Source: Prevotella sp. (GTDB lineage: Bacteria; Bacteroidota; Bacteroidia; Bacteroidales; Bacteroidaceae). Taken from it: a stretch of 64,000 bases of DNA. The DNA is taken from positions 1-64,000 of the forward strand of contig JAEEVA010000001.1 in NCBI GenBank assembly GCA_016286995.1, in the 5' to 3' direction. How positions within the stretch are numbered: the stretch's first letter is position 1; every line of letters starts with the position of its first letter. A program made the translations under genes and the position numbers. Shown piece by piece: positions 36,599-45,178 of this stretch. The notes below the pieces were generated by a model. It saw nothing but the letters and a program-made list of their open reading frames with translations, was not told the DNA's origin and made no database searches.

Positions 36599-37675
36599 AT
36601 GAAAAGTAATATATTGAAATTCATCTGCGGATTCGGACTCGTAAGTGCCCTTCTTACTTCTTGTAAGAACGGTGACCAGACCTTCTCTGACTATGAGGGC
36701 GGCACGACGGTCTATTTCCCCTATCAATATCCGGTTCGTACGATTGTACTGGGTGACGATGAATATGACCTGACTCTTGACCACGCTCACAAGTGCAAGA
36801 TTCTGGCTACCTTTGGCGGCTCGTATAATGGCTCTGGTGGTTCTGTTACGGTTGCCAAGGATCCTAATTTGGTCAATCATCTGACCTTAGAGGATGGCAC
36901 TCCCATCAAGGTGATGCCTGAGAGCCACTATGAGCTGGCCACGACTACTTTCAACTTCAATGGAACGATGAATGGTGGTTCTGAGGTTCAGTTGACGGAG
37001 GCATTCTTTGCAGACCCCGATGCCATTAAGAATACCTACGTCATTCCTCTGGTGATGACTACTCAGTCAGGCTTTGGCAAGATTCTGACAGGTGAAGTGC
37101 TTAAGGACTATGCTGGTCAGAATGTTGACCGTACCGATCCTGACAAGTGGAATATTCAGCCGATGGACTATGTACTCTATATGGTGAAGTACCAGAACAA
37201 GTACACTGGCTTCTGGCTGACCCATGGCACTACTGACATCTCTAACATTGAGAAGGCTAAGATTCATCAGATTGAAACGAAGTCGATGAATACCTGTATT
37301 TACCACGCCAGCTATACGACCAATGATTATTGGATGTACAAGCGCGACAAGGACGGTAACATTACCTCTGAAACCGAGAAGACTACTCATACGTTCGATT
37401 TCGATTTGTTGCTCACGTTTGACGGTGGTGATAACTGTGTTATTACAATGTTGACTCCTGGTATTACTGGTTCTGGTACCGGTAGCTGGACGGACAACGG
37501 TGCTGTGAAGGCATGGGGTAAAAAGGATCGCGACTTGATGGAACTGACCTATAACGTTGATTTCGCCACCACCGACGAACTTGGTAATGCCCAGAAAGCT
37601 TCTGTTCATGAGAAGTTGGTATGGCAGCGCAGTGGTGTGAAGAAAGAAGAGTTCAAGCCTGTTTATAATAAGTAA
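36599..37675 (+). CDS. xusE: XusE-type surface lipoprotein (DUF1735-like)
   Basis: 358 residues from the ATG at 36599 (the GTG six bases earlier is less likely). Lipoprotein signal ends VSALLTSC. The N-terminal part (YEGGTTVYFPYQYPVRTIVLG followed by DDEYD) resembles DUF1735-type immunoglobulin-like domains common in Bacteroidota glycan-binding surface proteins. The C-terminal half (about 190-350) is a beta-rich domain with no motif I can name. Position between the second SusD and the xylanase matches xusE; xylan binding is inferred. Confidence 0.75.
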   Translation: MKSNILKFICGFGLVSALLTSCKNGDQTFSDYEGGTTVYFPYQYPVRTIVLGDDEYDLTLDHAHKCKILATFGGSYNGSGGSVTVAKDPNLVNHLTLEDGTPIKVMPESHYELATTTFNFNGTMNGGSEVQLTEAFFADPDAIKNTYVIPLVMTTQSGFGKILTGEVLKDYAGQNVDRTDPDKWNIQPMDYVLYMVKYQNKYTGFWLTHGTTDISNIEKAKIHQIETKSMNTCIYHASYTTNDYWMYKRDKDGNITSETEKTTHTFDFDLLLTFDGGDNCVITMLTPGITGSGTGSWTDNGAVKAWGKKDRDLMELTYNVDFATTDELGNAQKASVHEKLVWQRSGVKKEEFKPVYNK

Positions 37676-37694
37676 TATTTAAAACTGGATAAAA

Positions 37695-40535
37695 ATGAAA
37701 AAGCAATTTATCATATTAGCACTCGGAGCCATGTTCATGGCTTCGTGTGCCGACCAGTTCGACCGCAACTTCGAAACCGTTCGTCCAGAAAAGTTGGAGC
37801 AGTATGGCTATTTGAACGACTACGGTCCTTTGAAGACCTATATTGACCAGTCCAAGTATCCTAACTTTAAGTTGGGTTTGGCTCTTGATGCTGCTGACTA
37901 TGGCAATCAGGGCGTATATTACGTGGTTGCAAACACGAATGTTAAGGAAGTCGTTGCCGGTAACGCCATGAAGATGGGTTCTATTGTCGACGAAAATGGT
38001 AACATGAACTTCGGTGTTGTATCGGCATTTGTCAACGAAGCAGCCAAGGCTGACATGAATGTCTACGGCCATACTTTGGCGTGGCACGCCCAGCAGCCCA
38101 TCAAGTGGCTGAATAAGCTGATTGCTGACAAACCTGTACCCGTTGATCCCGATGCTCCTAAGGCGTATGCTTTTGTCGAGCAGATTACCAATGGTGACTG
38201 TGAGGGTACTGAAGCTAGTAACTTTGTTGTCCGTGAGAAGGGACAGGCTGATGCCAACCGTATCGACAATGGTGTTGGTGTCAATGGCTCTCGTGGTATT
38301 AAGGTACATTCTGTTGCCGATAGCGGTGATGACTGGAATACCCAGTTCTTCATCTATACGCCTGACCACATTTGGACTGCTGGCGAGAAGTATCAGTTCA
38401 AGATGATGGCCCGTGCTGACCATGACGCCACTGTTTCCATGCAGGCCCACAATGCTCCTGGTGGATACATTCACTGGTCTATGCTGCAGGGTAGCTATAA
38501 CCTGACATCAGACTGGCAGGAGTTCACCTATGAAGGTGAGATTTCTGCTGAACAAGGTGCTCAGGAGATGCACACCATCGCTTTCAACCTGAATGTTGAC
38601 AAGACCGACAACAACTACTACTTCGACAATATGTCGTGGAAGGCGTGGATGGAGTCTGACGGTCCTGTGATTGTTGTTGAGAGTCTTATCGATAATGGTG
38701 ATATGGAAGGTTCTGATGCCAAGAACTTCGCCTCTAAAGAAAATTCCGGTTCCATTAATTATGTCATTACCGATGGCGTAGGTAAGAATGGTAGCCGTGG
38801 TGTGAAGATTGCTTCTAAGGGCGGTCAGGCCGATTCTTGGGAGAGCCAGTTCTGGATTGTCTCCAACGAGGATATCGTTGTTGGTCAGAAGGTTCATGTC
38901 GAGTTTGACTACCGTGCTGACGCTGGTTGTGTTGGAACGAATGTTGATACGCAGGCCCACTATGGTCCTGGTGAGTATCAGCACTGGGCATGTGCCGGAA
39001 CAGTAGCCTTCACTGGCGACTGGCAGCATTACTCCAAGGACTTCGAAGTTGACGGTTCTATGGGTGGTACCAATGGCAAGATGAAGTCTATTGCCTTCAA
39101 TATGTCACCCAACTCAGCTGATGGTACTTATTATATTGACAATGTCGTCCTGACGACTGAGAAGGAATACCAGGGTGGTGGTACTGTTACCTATAAGGAG
39201 AATATCATCAAGAACAGTGATATGGAAGGTGATGACAACAGTAACTTCATCAGCAAGGAAGCTCCGCGTACCGATACTTACAACTCACCGATTGTTGATG
39301 GTATTGGTAAGGATGGCTCACGTGGTGTCCAGGTGGTTTCTACCGCTGGTGCCGGTGCTGGTGATGACTGGGATACGCAGTTCTGGATTCTGTTCCCCGA
39401 ACCGATGAAGGAAGGACAGACGTTCCATATCTCATTTGACTATAAGGCCAGCCAGGCTGCTTCTGCCGATACGCAGTCGCATGCAGGTCCTGGTGCTTAT
39501 ATCCACTGGGCATGTATCGGTTCTCCGAGCTTCACCACTGAATGGCAGCATTTCGACAAGGATGTGACCGTTGACGGCAGCATGGCCGGAGGTGGTGCCT
39601 TCCAGTCTATTGCTTTCAACCTTGCCAAGGATAAGTCAAATAATGTGACCTATTACTTCGATAACATTATCGTTGAGGTTGAGAAGGAGAGTACCAGTGG
39701 CGGTATTCCTCAGACTCCCGAGGAAAAGAAGGATACGCTGACTTATGCTATGGACAAGTGGATTAGCGCCATGATGGAGAACTGTAGGGATGAGAACGGT
39801 ACCCTCTTAGTGAAGGCTTGGGATGCTGTTAACGAAGCAATCTCTGGTGGCAATGCCGACGCCGAGGGCGTATATGCTCTGCAGCATGCTACTGCTGAGA
39901 GTGTGAACGACTTCTTCTGGCAGGACTACCTCGGCGATCTTGACTACGTACGCACTGTCGTAGCTCTGGCTCGCAAGTATGGTGATAAGGATATCAAGTT
40001 GTTCATCAATGACTATAACCTTGAGAGCGACTGGGATCAGAATGGTAAGCTGAAGAGTCTTATCAAGTGGATTGAGCGCTGGGAGTCTGACGGTGTCACC
40101 AAGATTGATGGTATCGGTAGTCAGATGCACATCTCCTTCTACGAGGATCCTGCTATTCAGGAGAGCAAGAAGAAGGCTATCACCGAGTCATTTAAGTTGA
40201 TGGCAGCTACTGGCAAGCTCGTCCGTATCTCTGAGCTCGACATGGGCTATGTGAAGAAGGGTGCGAGCGAGGGTACCAAGACCGTTAACATGACTGAGGA
40301 GATGCACAAGCAGATGGCTCAGTTCTATAACTGGATTATCAGAGAATACATGAACGTCGTTCCTGTTGCTCAGCAGTGGGGTATCACCCAGTGGTGCGCT
40401 ACCGATGCTGATCCTAGTAGCGGTTGGCGTGGCGGTGAGCCCGTTGGACTCTGGGACATTGACTTCTATCGCAAGCATACTTACGGTGGTTTCGCTCGTG
40501 GCCTTGAAGGCACTGAGTTCGAGCCAGGTAAATAA
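37695..40535 (+). CDS. xyn10C: GH10 endo-xylanase with three inserted carbohydrate-binding modules
   Basis: 946 residues. Lipoprotein signal (MFMASC). The GH10 barrel begins about 35 (KLGLALDAADYG, YGHTLAWHAQQP) and is interrupted at about 155. Three successive homologous CBM4/22-like modules follow (about 156-318, 328-492, 498-665), each with a NGDxEG / NGSRGVK / YYxDN pattern and QxHxGPGxYxHW. The barrel resumes at about 680 with DAVNEA (acid/base Glu714) and ISELDMG (nucleophile Glu847). This is the Xyn10C-type architecture of xylanolytic Bacteroidota, expected to cut xylan at the cell surface. Last gene of the xus operon; strong terminator follows. Confidence 0.92.
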   Translation: MKKQFIILALGAMFMASCADQFDRNFETVRPEKLEQYGYLNDYGPLKTYIDQSKYPNFKLGLALDAADYGNQGVYYVVANTNVKEVVAGNAMKMGSIVDENGNMNFGVVSAFVNEAAKADMNVYGHTLAWHAQQPIKWLNKLIADKPVPVDPDAPKAYAFVEQITNGDCEGTEASNFVVREKGQADANRIDNGVGVNGSRGIKVHSVADSGDDWNTQFFIYTPDHIWTAGEKYQFKMMARADHDATVSMQAHNAPGGYIHWSMLQGSYNLTSDWQEFTYEGEISAEQGAQEMHTIAFNLNVDKTDNNYYFDNMSWKAWMESDGPVIVVESLIDNGDMEGSDAKNFASKENSGSINYVITDGVGKNGSRGVKIASKGGQADSWESQFWIVSNEDIVVGQKVHVEFDYRADAGCVGTNVDTQAHYGPGEYQHWACAGTVAFTGDWQHYSKDFEVDGSMGGTNGKMKSIAFNMSPNSADGTYYIDNVVLTTEKEYQGGGTVTYKENIIKNSDMEGDDNSNFISKEAPRTDTYNSPIVDGIGKDGSRGVQVVSTAGAGAGDDWDTQFWILFPEPMKEGQTFHISFDYKASQAASADTQSHAGPGAYIHWACIGSPSFTTEWQHFDKDVTVDGSMAGGGAFQSIAFNLAKDKSNNVTYYFDNIIVEVEKESTSGGIPQTPEEKKDTLTYAMDKWISAMMENCRDENGTLLVKAWDAVNEAISGGNADAEGVYALQHATAESVNDFFWQDYLGDLDYVRTVVALARKYGDKDIKLFINDYNLESDWDQNGKLKSLIKWIERWESDGVTKIDGIGSQMHISFYEDPAIQESKKKAITESFKLMAATGKLVRISELDMGYVKKGASEGTKTVNMTEEMHKQMAQFYNWIIREYMNVVPVAQQWGITQWCATDADPSSGWRGGEPVGLWDIDFYRKHTYGGFARGLEGTEFEPGK

Positions 40536-40578
40536 GGCATTACCCCATGGGTAATTTTTAGAACTTTACATGTTGAAA

Positions 40579-40678
40579 GTCTCGGGCTCGTGAGAGTCCG
40601 AGACCTTTTTTTATGAAAGTCTCTGTCAAGAGACCTTTTCAAAGAAGGGCTCCTCGTGAGAGTCCGAGACCTTTTTTA
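40579..40678 (+). terminator. Terminator cluster after xyn10C
   Basis: GTCTCGGGCTC / GAGTCCGAGAC (40579-40604) with T7 is a strong terminator. A second perfect small hairpin GTCTCT / AGAGAC (40619-40634) and a degraded copy of the first (GGGCTCCTCGTGAGAGTCC, then T6 at about 40671) follow, as if the terminator had been duplicated. Confidence 0.85.
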
Positions 40679-40690
40679 ATGAAGGTTTTC

Positions 40691-40866
40691 TTGTAAATAA
40701 TCTACAGGAATGTTGTAAATAATCTACAGGAATGTTGTAAATAATCTACAGGAATGTTGTAAATAATCTACAGGAATGTTGTAAATAATCTACAACAGTG
40801 TTGTATGGTATCTACAAGCTTGTTGTGAGGCATTTACAGGAATACTGTAAGGCATCTACAGGAAGA
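40691..40866. repeat. 22-bp tandem repeat, eight units
   Basis: Units begin TTGTAAATAATC at 40691, 40713, 40735, 40757 and 40779, then in diverged form at 40801, 40823 and 40845, with exact 22-bp spacing. Each unit contains TGTA...TACA. Copies decay toward the helicase promoter. No unique spacers and no ORF. Confidence 0.92.
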
Positions 40867-40948
40867 CTGCACGCCGCCGACGACATGCTGTGCAGTGGAA
40901 GATGCCTGTAGAAAGTGGTGTTATCGAGGAAAAAAAGAAGGAAATTGT

Positions 40949-40979
40949 TTTGTTTAACTCTCTACTTTTTGTACCTTTG
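40949..40979 (+). promoter_or_regulatory. Helicase promoter
   Basis: TTTG 40949-40952, 19-bp spacer, TACCTTTG 40972-40979; ATG at 40991 gives a very short leader. Confidence 0.75.
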
Positions 40980-40990
40980 CAAGCGTTTAT

Positions 40991-42955
40991 ATGGGAACGA
41001 TAACCGATAATGCCATTCAACAATTGCAGCAGCAGCGTCTGTTGCTGCAGTTAGAGTATGAAACGGAGAAAGCAGCCTATCGTCAGCAGACCGAGAGTAT
41101 CGGTATTGGTCGACAGGTAAAACGAGGCGATGCCTGGTGGCCGCTCCGTGTGGGTAAGAGTTACTACAACTCGATGAATCAGCTGGCGGTAGAGGTGTTC
41201 CGTACGACTGATACCGATGTCGAGCATAACTTCGAGTTCGGGCGGCCGGTGGTTTTCTTCTCTATAGATACTATAGGAACTATAGGCACTATAGATACTA
41301 TAAACCCTAAAGACCCAGGGAAAGCGGCTATCCGCTATTTTAAGTTCACGGGTATTGTCAGCTATGTTGATGGCGACCGTATGGTTGTAACAGTCCCTGA
41401 CAACGCCCCCCTCATCGATTTGCAAGGTAGTGTGAATGTCGGTGTACAGCTGTCGTTCGATGAAACCAGCTACCGGATGATGATGGACGCCTTGGACCGA
41501 GCGATGAGAAGTAAGGGACGTCTGGCCTATCTCCGTGACCTGTTTTATTCCCATCGGAAGGCTGAGACCTTTGTTTTTCAGCCCATGCACTTTCCTTATC
41601 TAAATACCACGCAGGAACAGGCCGTCAACGAAGTATTGCGCGCCAAGGATGTTGCTGTTGTCCACGGCCCTCCCGGAACGGGTAAGACCACCACATTGGT
41701 GGAGGCCATCCGTGAGACCCTGATGCGTGAGAGTCAGGTGCTGGTATGTGCCCAGAGCAATATGGCTGTCGACTGGATTAGCGAAAAGCTGGTTGACAGA
41801 GGCATTAATGTCCTACGCATCGGCAATCCTACCCGTGTCAACGATAAGATGCTGTCGTTCACCTATGAGCGCCGCTTCGAGTCCCATCCCGACTATCCCC
41901 AGCTGTGGGCGTTGCGGAAGGCTATCCGTGAGCTTAGAGGTAAGAGGAGAGATTTGAGAGGTGAGAAGTATCACCAGAAGTTGGAGAGCCTGAAGAGCCG
42001 TGCCACGGAGTTAGAGATACGCATCAACAGTGAGCTATTCGGCGAGGCCCGTGTCATTGCCTCTACGCTGGTGGGCTCTGCCCATCGTTTGTTGGACGGC
42101 CAGAAGTTTGGCACACTCTTCGTCGACGAAGCTGCCCAGGCCTTGGAAGCCGCCTGCTGGATTCCCATGCGTCGTGTCAGCAGGGTGGTACTGGCTGGTG
42201 ACCACTGTCAGCTGCCCCCGACGGTGAAGAGTATTGCTGCCTTGAAGGCTGGCTTAGGGAAGACGCTGATGGAGCGTATTGTGGAGAACCATCCCGAAGT
42301 TGTGACCCTGTTGAAGATTCAGTATCGCATGAATGATGACATCATGCGTTTCTCCAGCGACTACTTTTATCAGGGGCAGGTGGAGAGTGCACCCGAAGTC
42401 CGTTTCCGTAGCATTCTGGACTTGGATGTTGCGATGGAATGGAGAGACACGGGGGAAATGAGGAATGAGGAATTAGGAATGAGGAATGAGGCTGCGCCTT
42501 CCTTTAAGGAGGAGTTCGTTGGTGAGAGCTATGGGCGTATCAATAAGGCTGAGGCAGAGTTGACGCTGGATACTCTGCAGCAGTATTTCGAACGTATCGG
42601 CAAACAGCGATTGTTGGATGAGCGTGTCGATGTAGGCATTATTTCCCCCTACCGTGCCCAGGTGCAGTATCTGCGCCGCCTGCTGATGAAGCGTGAGTTT
42701 TTCAAGCCTTTCCGTCGTCAGATCAGCGTCAATACCGTCGATGGTTTCCAGGGTCAGGAGCGCGATGTGATTCTCATTTCGATGGTGCGTTCCAACGACG
42801 AGGGGCAGATTGGTTTCCTTCGTGACCTGCGTCGCATGAATGTCGCCATCACCCGAGCCCGTATGAAAGTCATTATCCTCGGCAACCGTCAGACGCTGAC
42901 CCGTCATCCCTTCTACCGCCAGTTATGGCAGTATATTGCACGTCTCAGCGAGTGA
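40991..42955 (+). CDS. Superfamily 1 (Upf1/Dna2-like) helicase
   Basis: 654 residues. Walker A GPPGTGKTTTLVEAI at about 226, Q-like motif LNTTQEQAVNEVL just before, Walker B FVDEAAQALEA at about 378, AGDHCQLPPTV, then motifs V/VI in DGFQGQERDVILISMVRSN and MNVAITRARMK. The N-terminal 200 residues form the beta-barrel region typical of IGHMBP2-like enzymes. Probably ATP-driven unwinding of DNA or RNA; pathway unknown. The protein carries repeat-encoded segments: TIGTIGTIDTIN (9-bp units, about 91-106), ELRGKRRDLRGE (about 315) and GEMRNEELGMRNEA (about 488-501). It sits between two blocks of xylan genes, but nothing links it to xylan. Confidence 0.85.
   Translation: MGTITDNAIQQLQQQRLLLQLEYETEKAAYRQQTESIGIGRQVKRGDAWWPLRVGKSYYNSMNQLAVEVFRTTDTDVEHNFEFGRPVVFFSIDTIGTIGTIDTINPKDPGKAAIRYFKFTGIVSYVDGDRMVVTVPDNAPLIDLQGSVNVGVQLSFDETSYRMMMDALDRAMRSKGRLAYLRDLFYSHRKAETFVFQPMHFPYLNTTQEQAVNEVLRAKDVAVVHGPPGTGKTTTLVEAIRETLMRESQVLVCAQSNMAVDWISEKLVDRGINVLRIGNPTRVNDKMLSFTYERRFESHPDYPQLWALRKAIRELRGKRRDLRGEKYHQKLESLKSRATELEIRINSELFGEARVIASTLVGSAHRLLDGQKFGTLFVDEAAQALEAACWIPMRRVSRVVLAGDHCQLPPTVKSIAALKAGLGKTLMERIVENHPEVVTLLKIQYRMNDDIMRFSSDYFYQGQVESAPEVRFRSILDLDVAMEWRDTGEMRNEELGMRNEAAPSFKEEFVGESYGRINKAEAELTLDTLQQYFERIGKQRLLDERVDVGIISPYRAQVQYLRRLLMKREFFKPFRRQISVNTVDGFQGQERDVILISMVRSNDEGQIGFLRDLRRMNVAITRARMKVIILGNRQTLTRHPFYRQLWQYIARLSE
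41263..41307 (+). repeat. In-frame 9-bp array in the helicase gene
   Basis: Five units of TATAGATAC type, adding a three-residue repeat (TID/TIG). Similar 9-bp units recur in the intergenic region at about 47204-47245. Confidence 0.85.
42457..42491 (+). repeat. In-frame heptamer array in the helicase gene
   Basis: Five 7-bp units: AATGAGG, AATGAGG, AATTAGG, AATGAGG, AATGAGG. The third, the only deviant unit, is the one that would place TGA in frame. Confidence 0.92.
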
Positions 42956-43013
42956 TGCAACATACGGGAAAGTAAGTGTAACATGTGGCAATGTCTGTGT
43001 CGGAATAAAGCAG

Positions 43014-43021
43014 TACCTTTG
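43014..43021 (+). promoter_or_regulatory. Promoter -7 box for the GH43 gene
   Basis: TACCTTTG followed by CG, 45 bp upstream of the ATG at 43066; -33 not clear. Confidence 0.6.
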
Positions 43022-43065
43022 CGCCGGCTTTTTAAAGTATGTCATCAAATCAAACCTATTTCCAT

Positions 43066-45114
43066 ATGAAGAAAGTATTTTTCCTCTTTCTGATGGCTTT
43101 TACATCACTGACGATGAATGCCCAGAATCCCTATTTGCCGTTGTGGGAACACGTGCCCGACGGTGAACCCCGTGTGTTCGAGGATCCCGACAATCCCGGC
43201 AAGCTGCGTGCCTACATCATCGGCTCGCACGACACTCACTTCACGCAGTATTGTGGCAACGACATCCGTATGTGGTCGGCTCCCGTCGAGGACCTCTCAC
43301 AGTGGCGTGACGAAGGCCCCGTCTTCTCGTGGTTCGTCAGTGGTCAGTGGGACACTATGTTCGCTCCCGATCTTGTCGAAACGGTCGATAAAGCGACGGG
43401 CAAGAAAACCTACTGGCTCTATCCCCACAGCCGTGGCTGGCAGCGTGTGCCGATGGTGTGCAAGGGCGACCGTCCCAACGGTCCCTTCGTGCCTGTCAAC
43501 CTGACAGAGGACGGCACCCGTTGTGTGCCTAGCTCGCTCATCGACTTCGACCCCTCGGTATTCATCGAGCCCATTACCGACAAGAAAGACCCTGACTTCG
43601 CCATTGGCTACCGTGCCTACGTGTTCTACGGCTTCCAGCACAGCACAGCCTGTGAACTGGACCAGCAGACCATGTTCTCGAAGCGTGAGGGTACTGAGCT
43701 CATCGATCCCTTCATCCCTGCCAGCAGCCGTGACGGCAAGCTTTTGGACAAGGAGGGCAGCGAGTATAAGGCACTCTACAACGGCCAGAATCCCCTCGAC
43801 TTCAATTTCTTCGAGGCCTCCAGCATTCGTCAGGTTGGTAACAAGTACGTGATGGTTTTCTCGGGCTATAGCGGCAAGGAGTATGGCCTTGAAAACACCA
43901 ATTCCGCTCTGCGCTATGCCTTTGGCGACTCACCCCTCGGTCCATGGCGCTCGGGAGGTGTACTCGTCGACTCCCGTGGTGTGGTGCTGAACGAAGACGG
44001 CAGCCATCTCATGATAACCAATGCCGGTCATAACACCCATGGCTCGCTGCAGCAGATCAACGGCCAGTGGTATGTGTTCTATCACCGTCCGCCGCGTGGC
44101 TTTGGCTATGCCCGTCAGGCTATGGTGGCTCCCGTGAAGATTACGTGGGACAAGAAGCCCGTCAGCAAAGGTGGTGTAGTGAAGATTACGGCTTATGATC
44201 CCTTCCCCAAGGATAACACTTGGACTGCCAAGGCTTCTGACGGCAACGAATATACAGGTGCTGAAGTGACCAGTGAAGGCTTCCAGATTTTCGGTCTTCC
44301 TCCCTATCAGTATTATTCTGCCGGTCTGGCTTGCTTCATGGCAGGCGGCACCAATAGCAACGAGTGGATGCAGGATAATTTCGATGTGTGGAACAATTCG
44401 ATGGACCTCGCCGGCATCACCAATGGCGGCATCGTCGGGTTCAAATACTTCGGTTTCGGCGGTCTGGCACAGGACACGAAGGGGCTGAAGGCCTTTGCCG
44501 GCATTCAGAAGGGCGACGGTGCCCAGCTGAATCTCCGCCTGACCCCCGGCAAGCATGGTGCTTGCAAGATTCATGTCCGTCTGGACAATCCCTGGCGCGG
44601 TGAGGAGATTGCCGTGTTCGACGTGCCGGCAACCGATGCCCTCATCCCTCATCCCATCACTTTGACCCAGTCCGTTCCCGCTGTTGAGGGGCTGACCGGC
44701 AAGCATGCCATTTACCTCGTGGCTGATGGTGCCAATATTCCTCCTCGTCAAGACAACCGTCCACAGTGGGGCCGTCGCCCGCAGCCACAGCGCCCAGAGG
44801 GTCTCTTCGACCTGCACGGCATCGGTTTCTCAAAGAATGGCCAGCCCTTCGAGGTTCCCGTGGTGCCTCAGGTGACCATCATGGCTGACGGCCAGCCGCT
44901 GGCTATTCCTGATACTCCCATCCGTACCACCAATCAGAACGGCTATACCGACCTCATCCGCTATCAGGTGTATGCTCCGCTGAAGAACAATAGCAAGATT
45001 GAGGCTACAGCCAATGTGCCTGGCGTACAGATCAGTGTCAGTCCCGTCAGCGAGGGTCGTGCCACTGTCAAGTGTGTGTATCAAGGTAAAGAAAAAATTT
45101 TCCTGATAAATTAA
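43066..45114 (+). CDS. GH43 beta-xylosidase/arabinofuranosidase-type enzyme
   Basis: 682 residues from the ATG at 43066, which begins a proper signal peptide (MKKVFFLFLMAFTSLTMNAQ); the upstream ATG at 43039 is less likely. Five-bladed propeller catalytic part (about 22-360): N-terminal base in VFEDPDNPGKLRAYIIGSHD, Asp162 in DFDPSVFIEP and acid Glu250 in FFEASSIRQ. About 400-520 is a CBM6-like region (GGIVGFKYFGFGG), followed by a beta-rich tail. GH43 enzymes of this type remove xylose or arabinose from arabinoxylan fragments. First gene of the second xylan cluster; its stop codon TAA lies in a small AATTAAG array. Confidence 0.85.
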   Translation: MKKVFFLFLMAFTSLTMNAQNPYLPLWEHVPDGEPRVFEDPDNPGKLRAYIIGSHDTHFTQYCGNDIRMWSAPVEDLSQWRDEGPVFSWFVSGQWDTMFAPDLVETVDKATGKKTYWLYPHSRGWQRVPMVCKGDRPNGPFVPVNLTEDGTRCVPSSLIDFDPSVFIEPITDKKDPDFAIGYRAYVFYGFQHSTACELDQQTMFSKREGTELIDPFIPASSRDGKLLDKEGSEYKALYNGQNPLDFNFFEASSIRQVGNKYVMVFSGYSGKEYGLENTNSALRYAFGDSPLGPWRSGGVLVDSRGVVLNEDGSHLMITNAGHNTHGSLQQINGQWYVFYHRPPRGFGYARQAMVAPVKITWDKKPVSKGGVVKITAYDPFPKDNTWTAKASDGNEYTGAEVTSEGFQIFGLPPYQYYSAGLACFMAGGTNSNEWMQDNFDVWNNSMDLAGITNGGIVGFKYFGFGGLAQDTKGLKAFAGIQKGDGAQLNLRLTPGKHGACKIHVRLDNPWRGEEIAVFDVPATDALIPHPITLTQSVPAVEGLTGKHAIYLVADGANIPPRQDNRPQWGRRPQPQRPEGLFDLHGIGFSKNGQPFEVPVVPQVTIMADGQPLAIPDTPIRTTNQNGYTDLIRYQVYAPLKNNSKIEATANVPGVQISVSPVSEGRATVKCVYQGKEKIFLIN

Positions 45115-45178
45115 GAATTAGAAATTGTTGCCTACGGCAATTAAAAATGTAGAGTTAAGAATTAGAGTATATTTATCA
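45111..45178 (+). repeat. Repeat-derived spacer between GH43 and GH10
   Basis: AATTAAG, AATTAGA, AATTGTT, then the palindromic core TTGCC-TAC-GGCAA and further TTAAGAATTAGAG-type bases. The GH43 stop codon falls inside the first unit. Confidence 0.65.

Noticed and set aside
40691..40866. CRISPR-like appearance of the 22-bp repeats
   Set aside because: Units follow each other directly with no unique spacers, and no cas genes are in the window.
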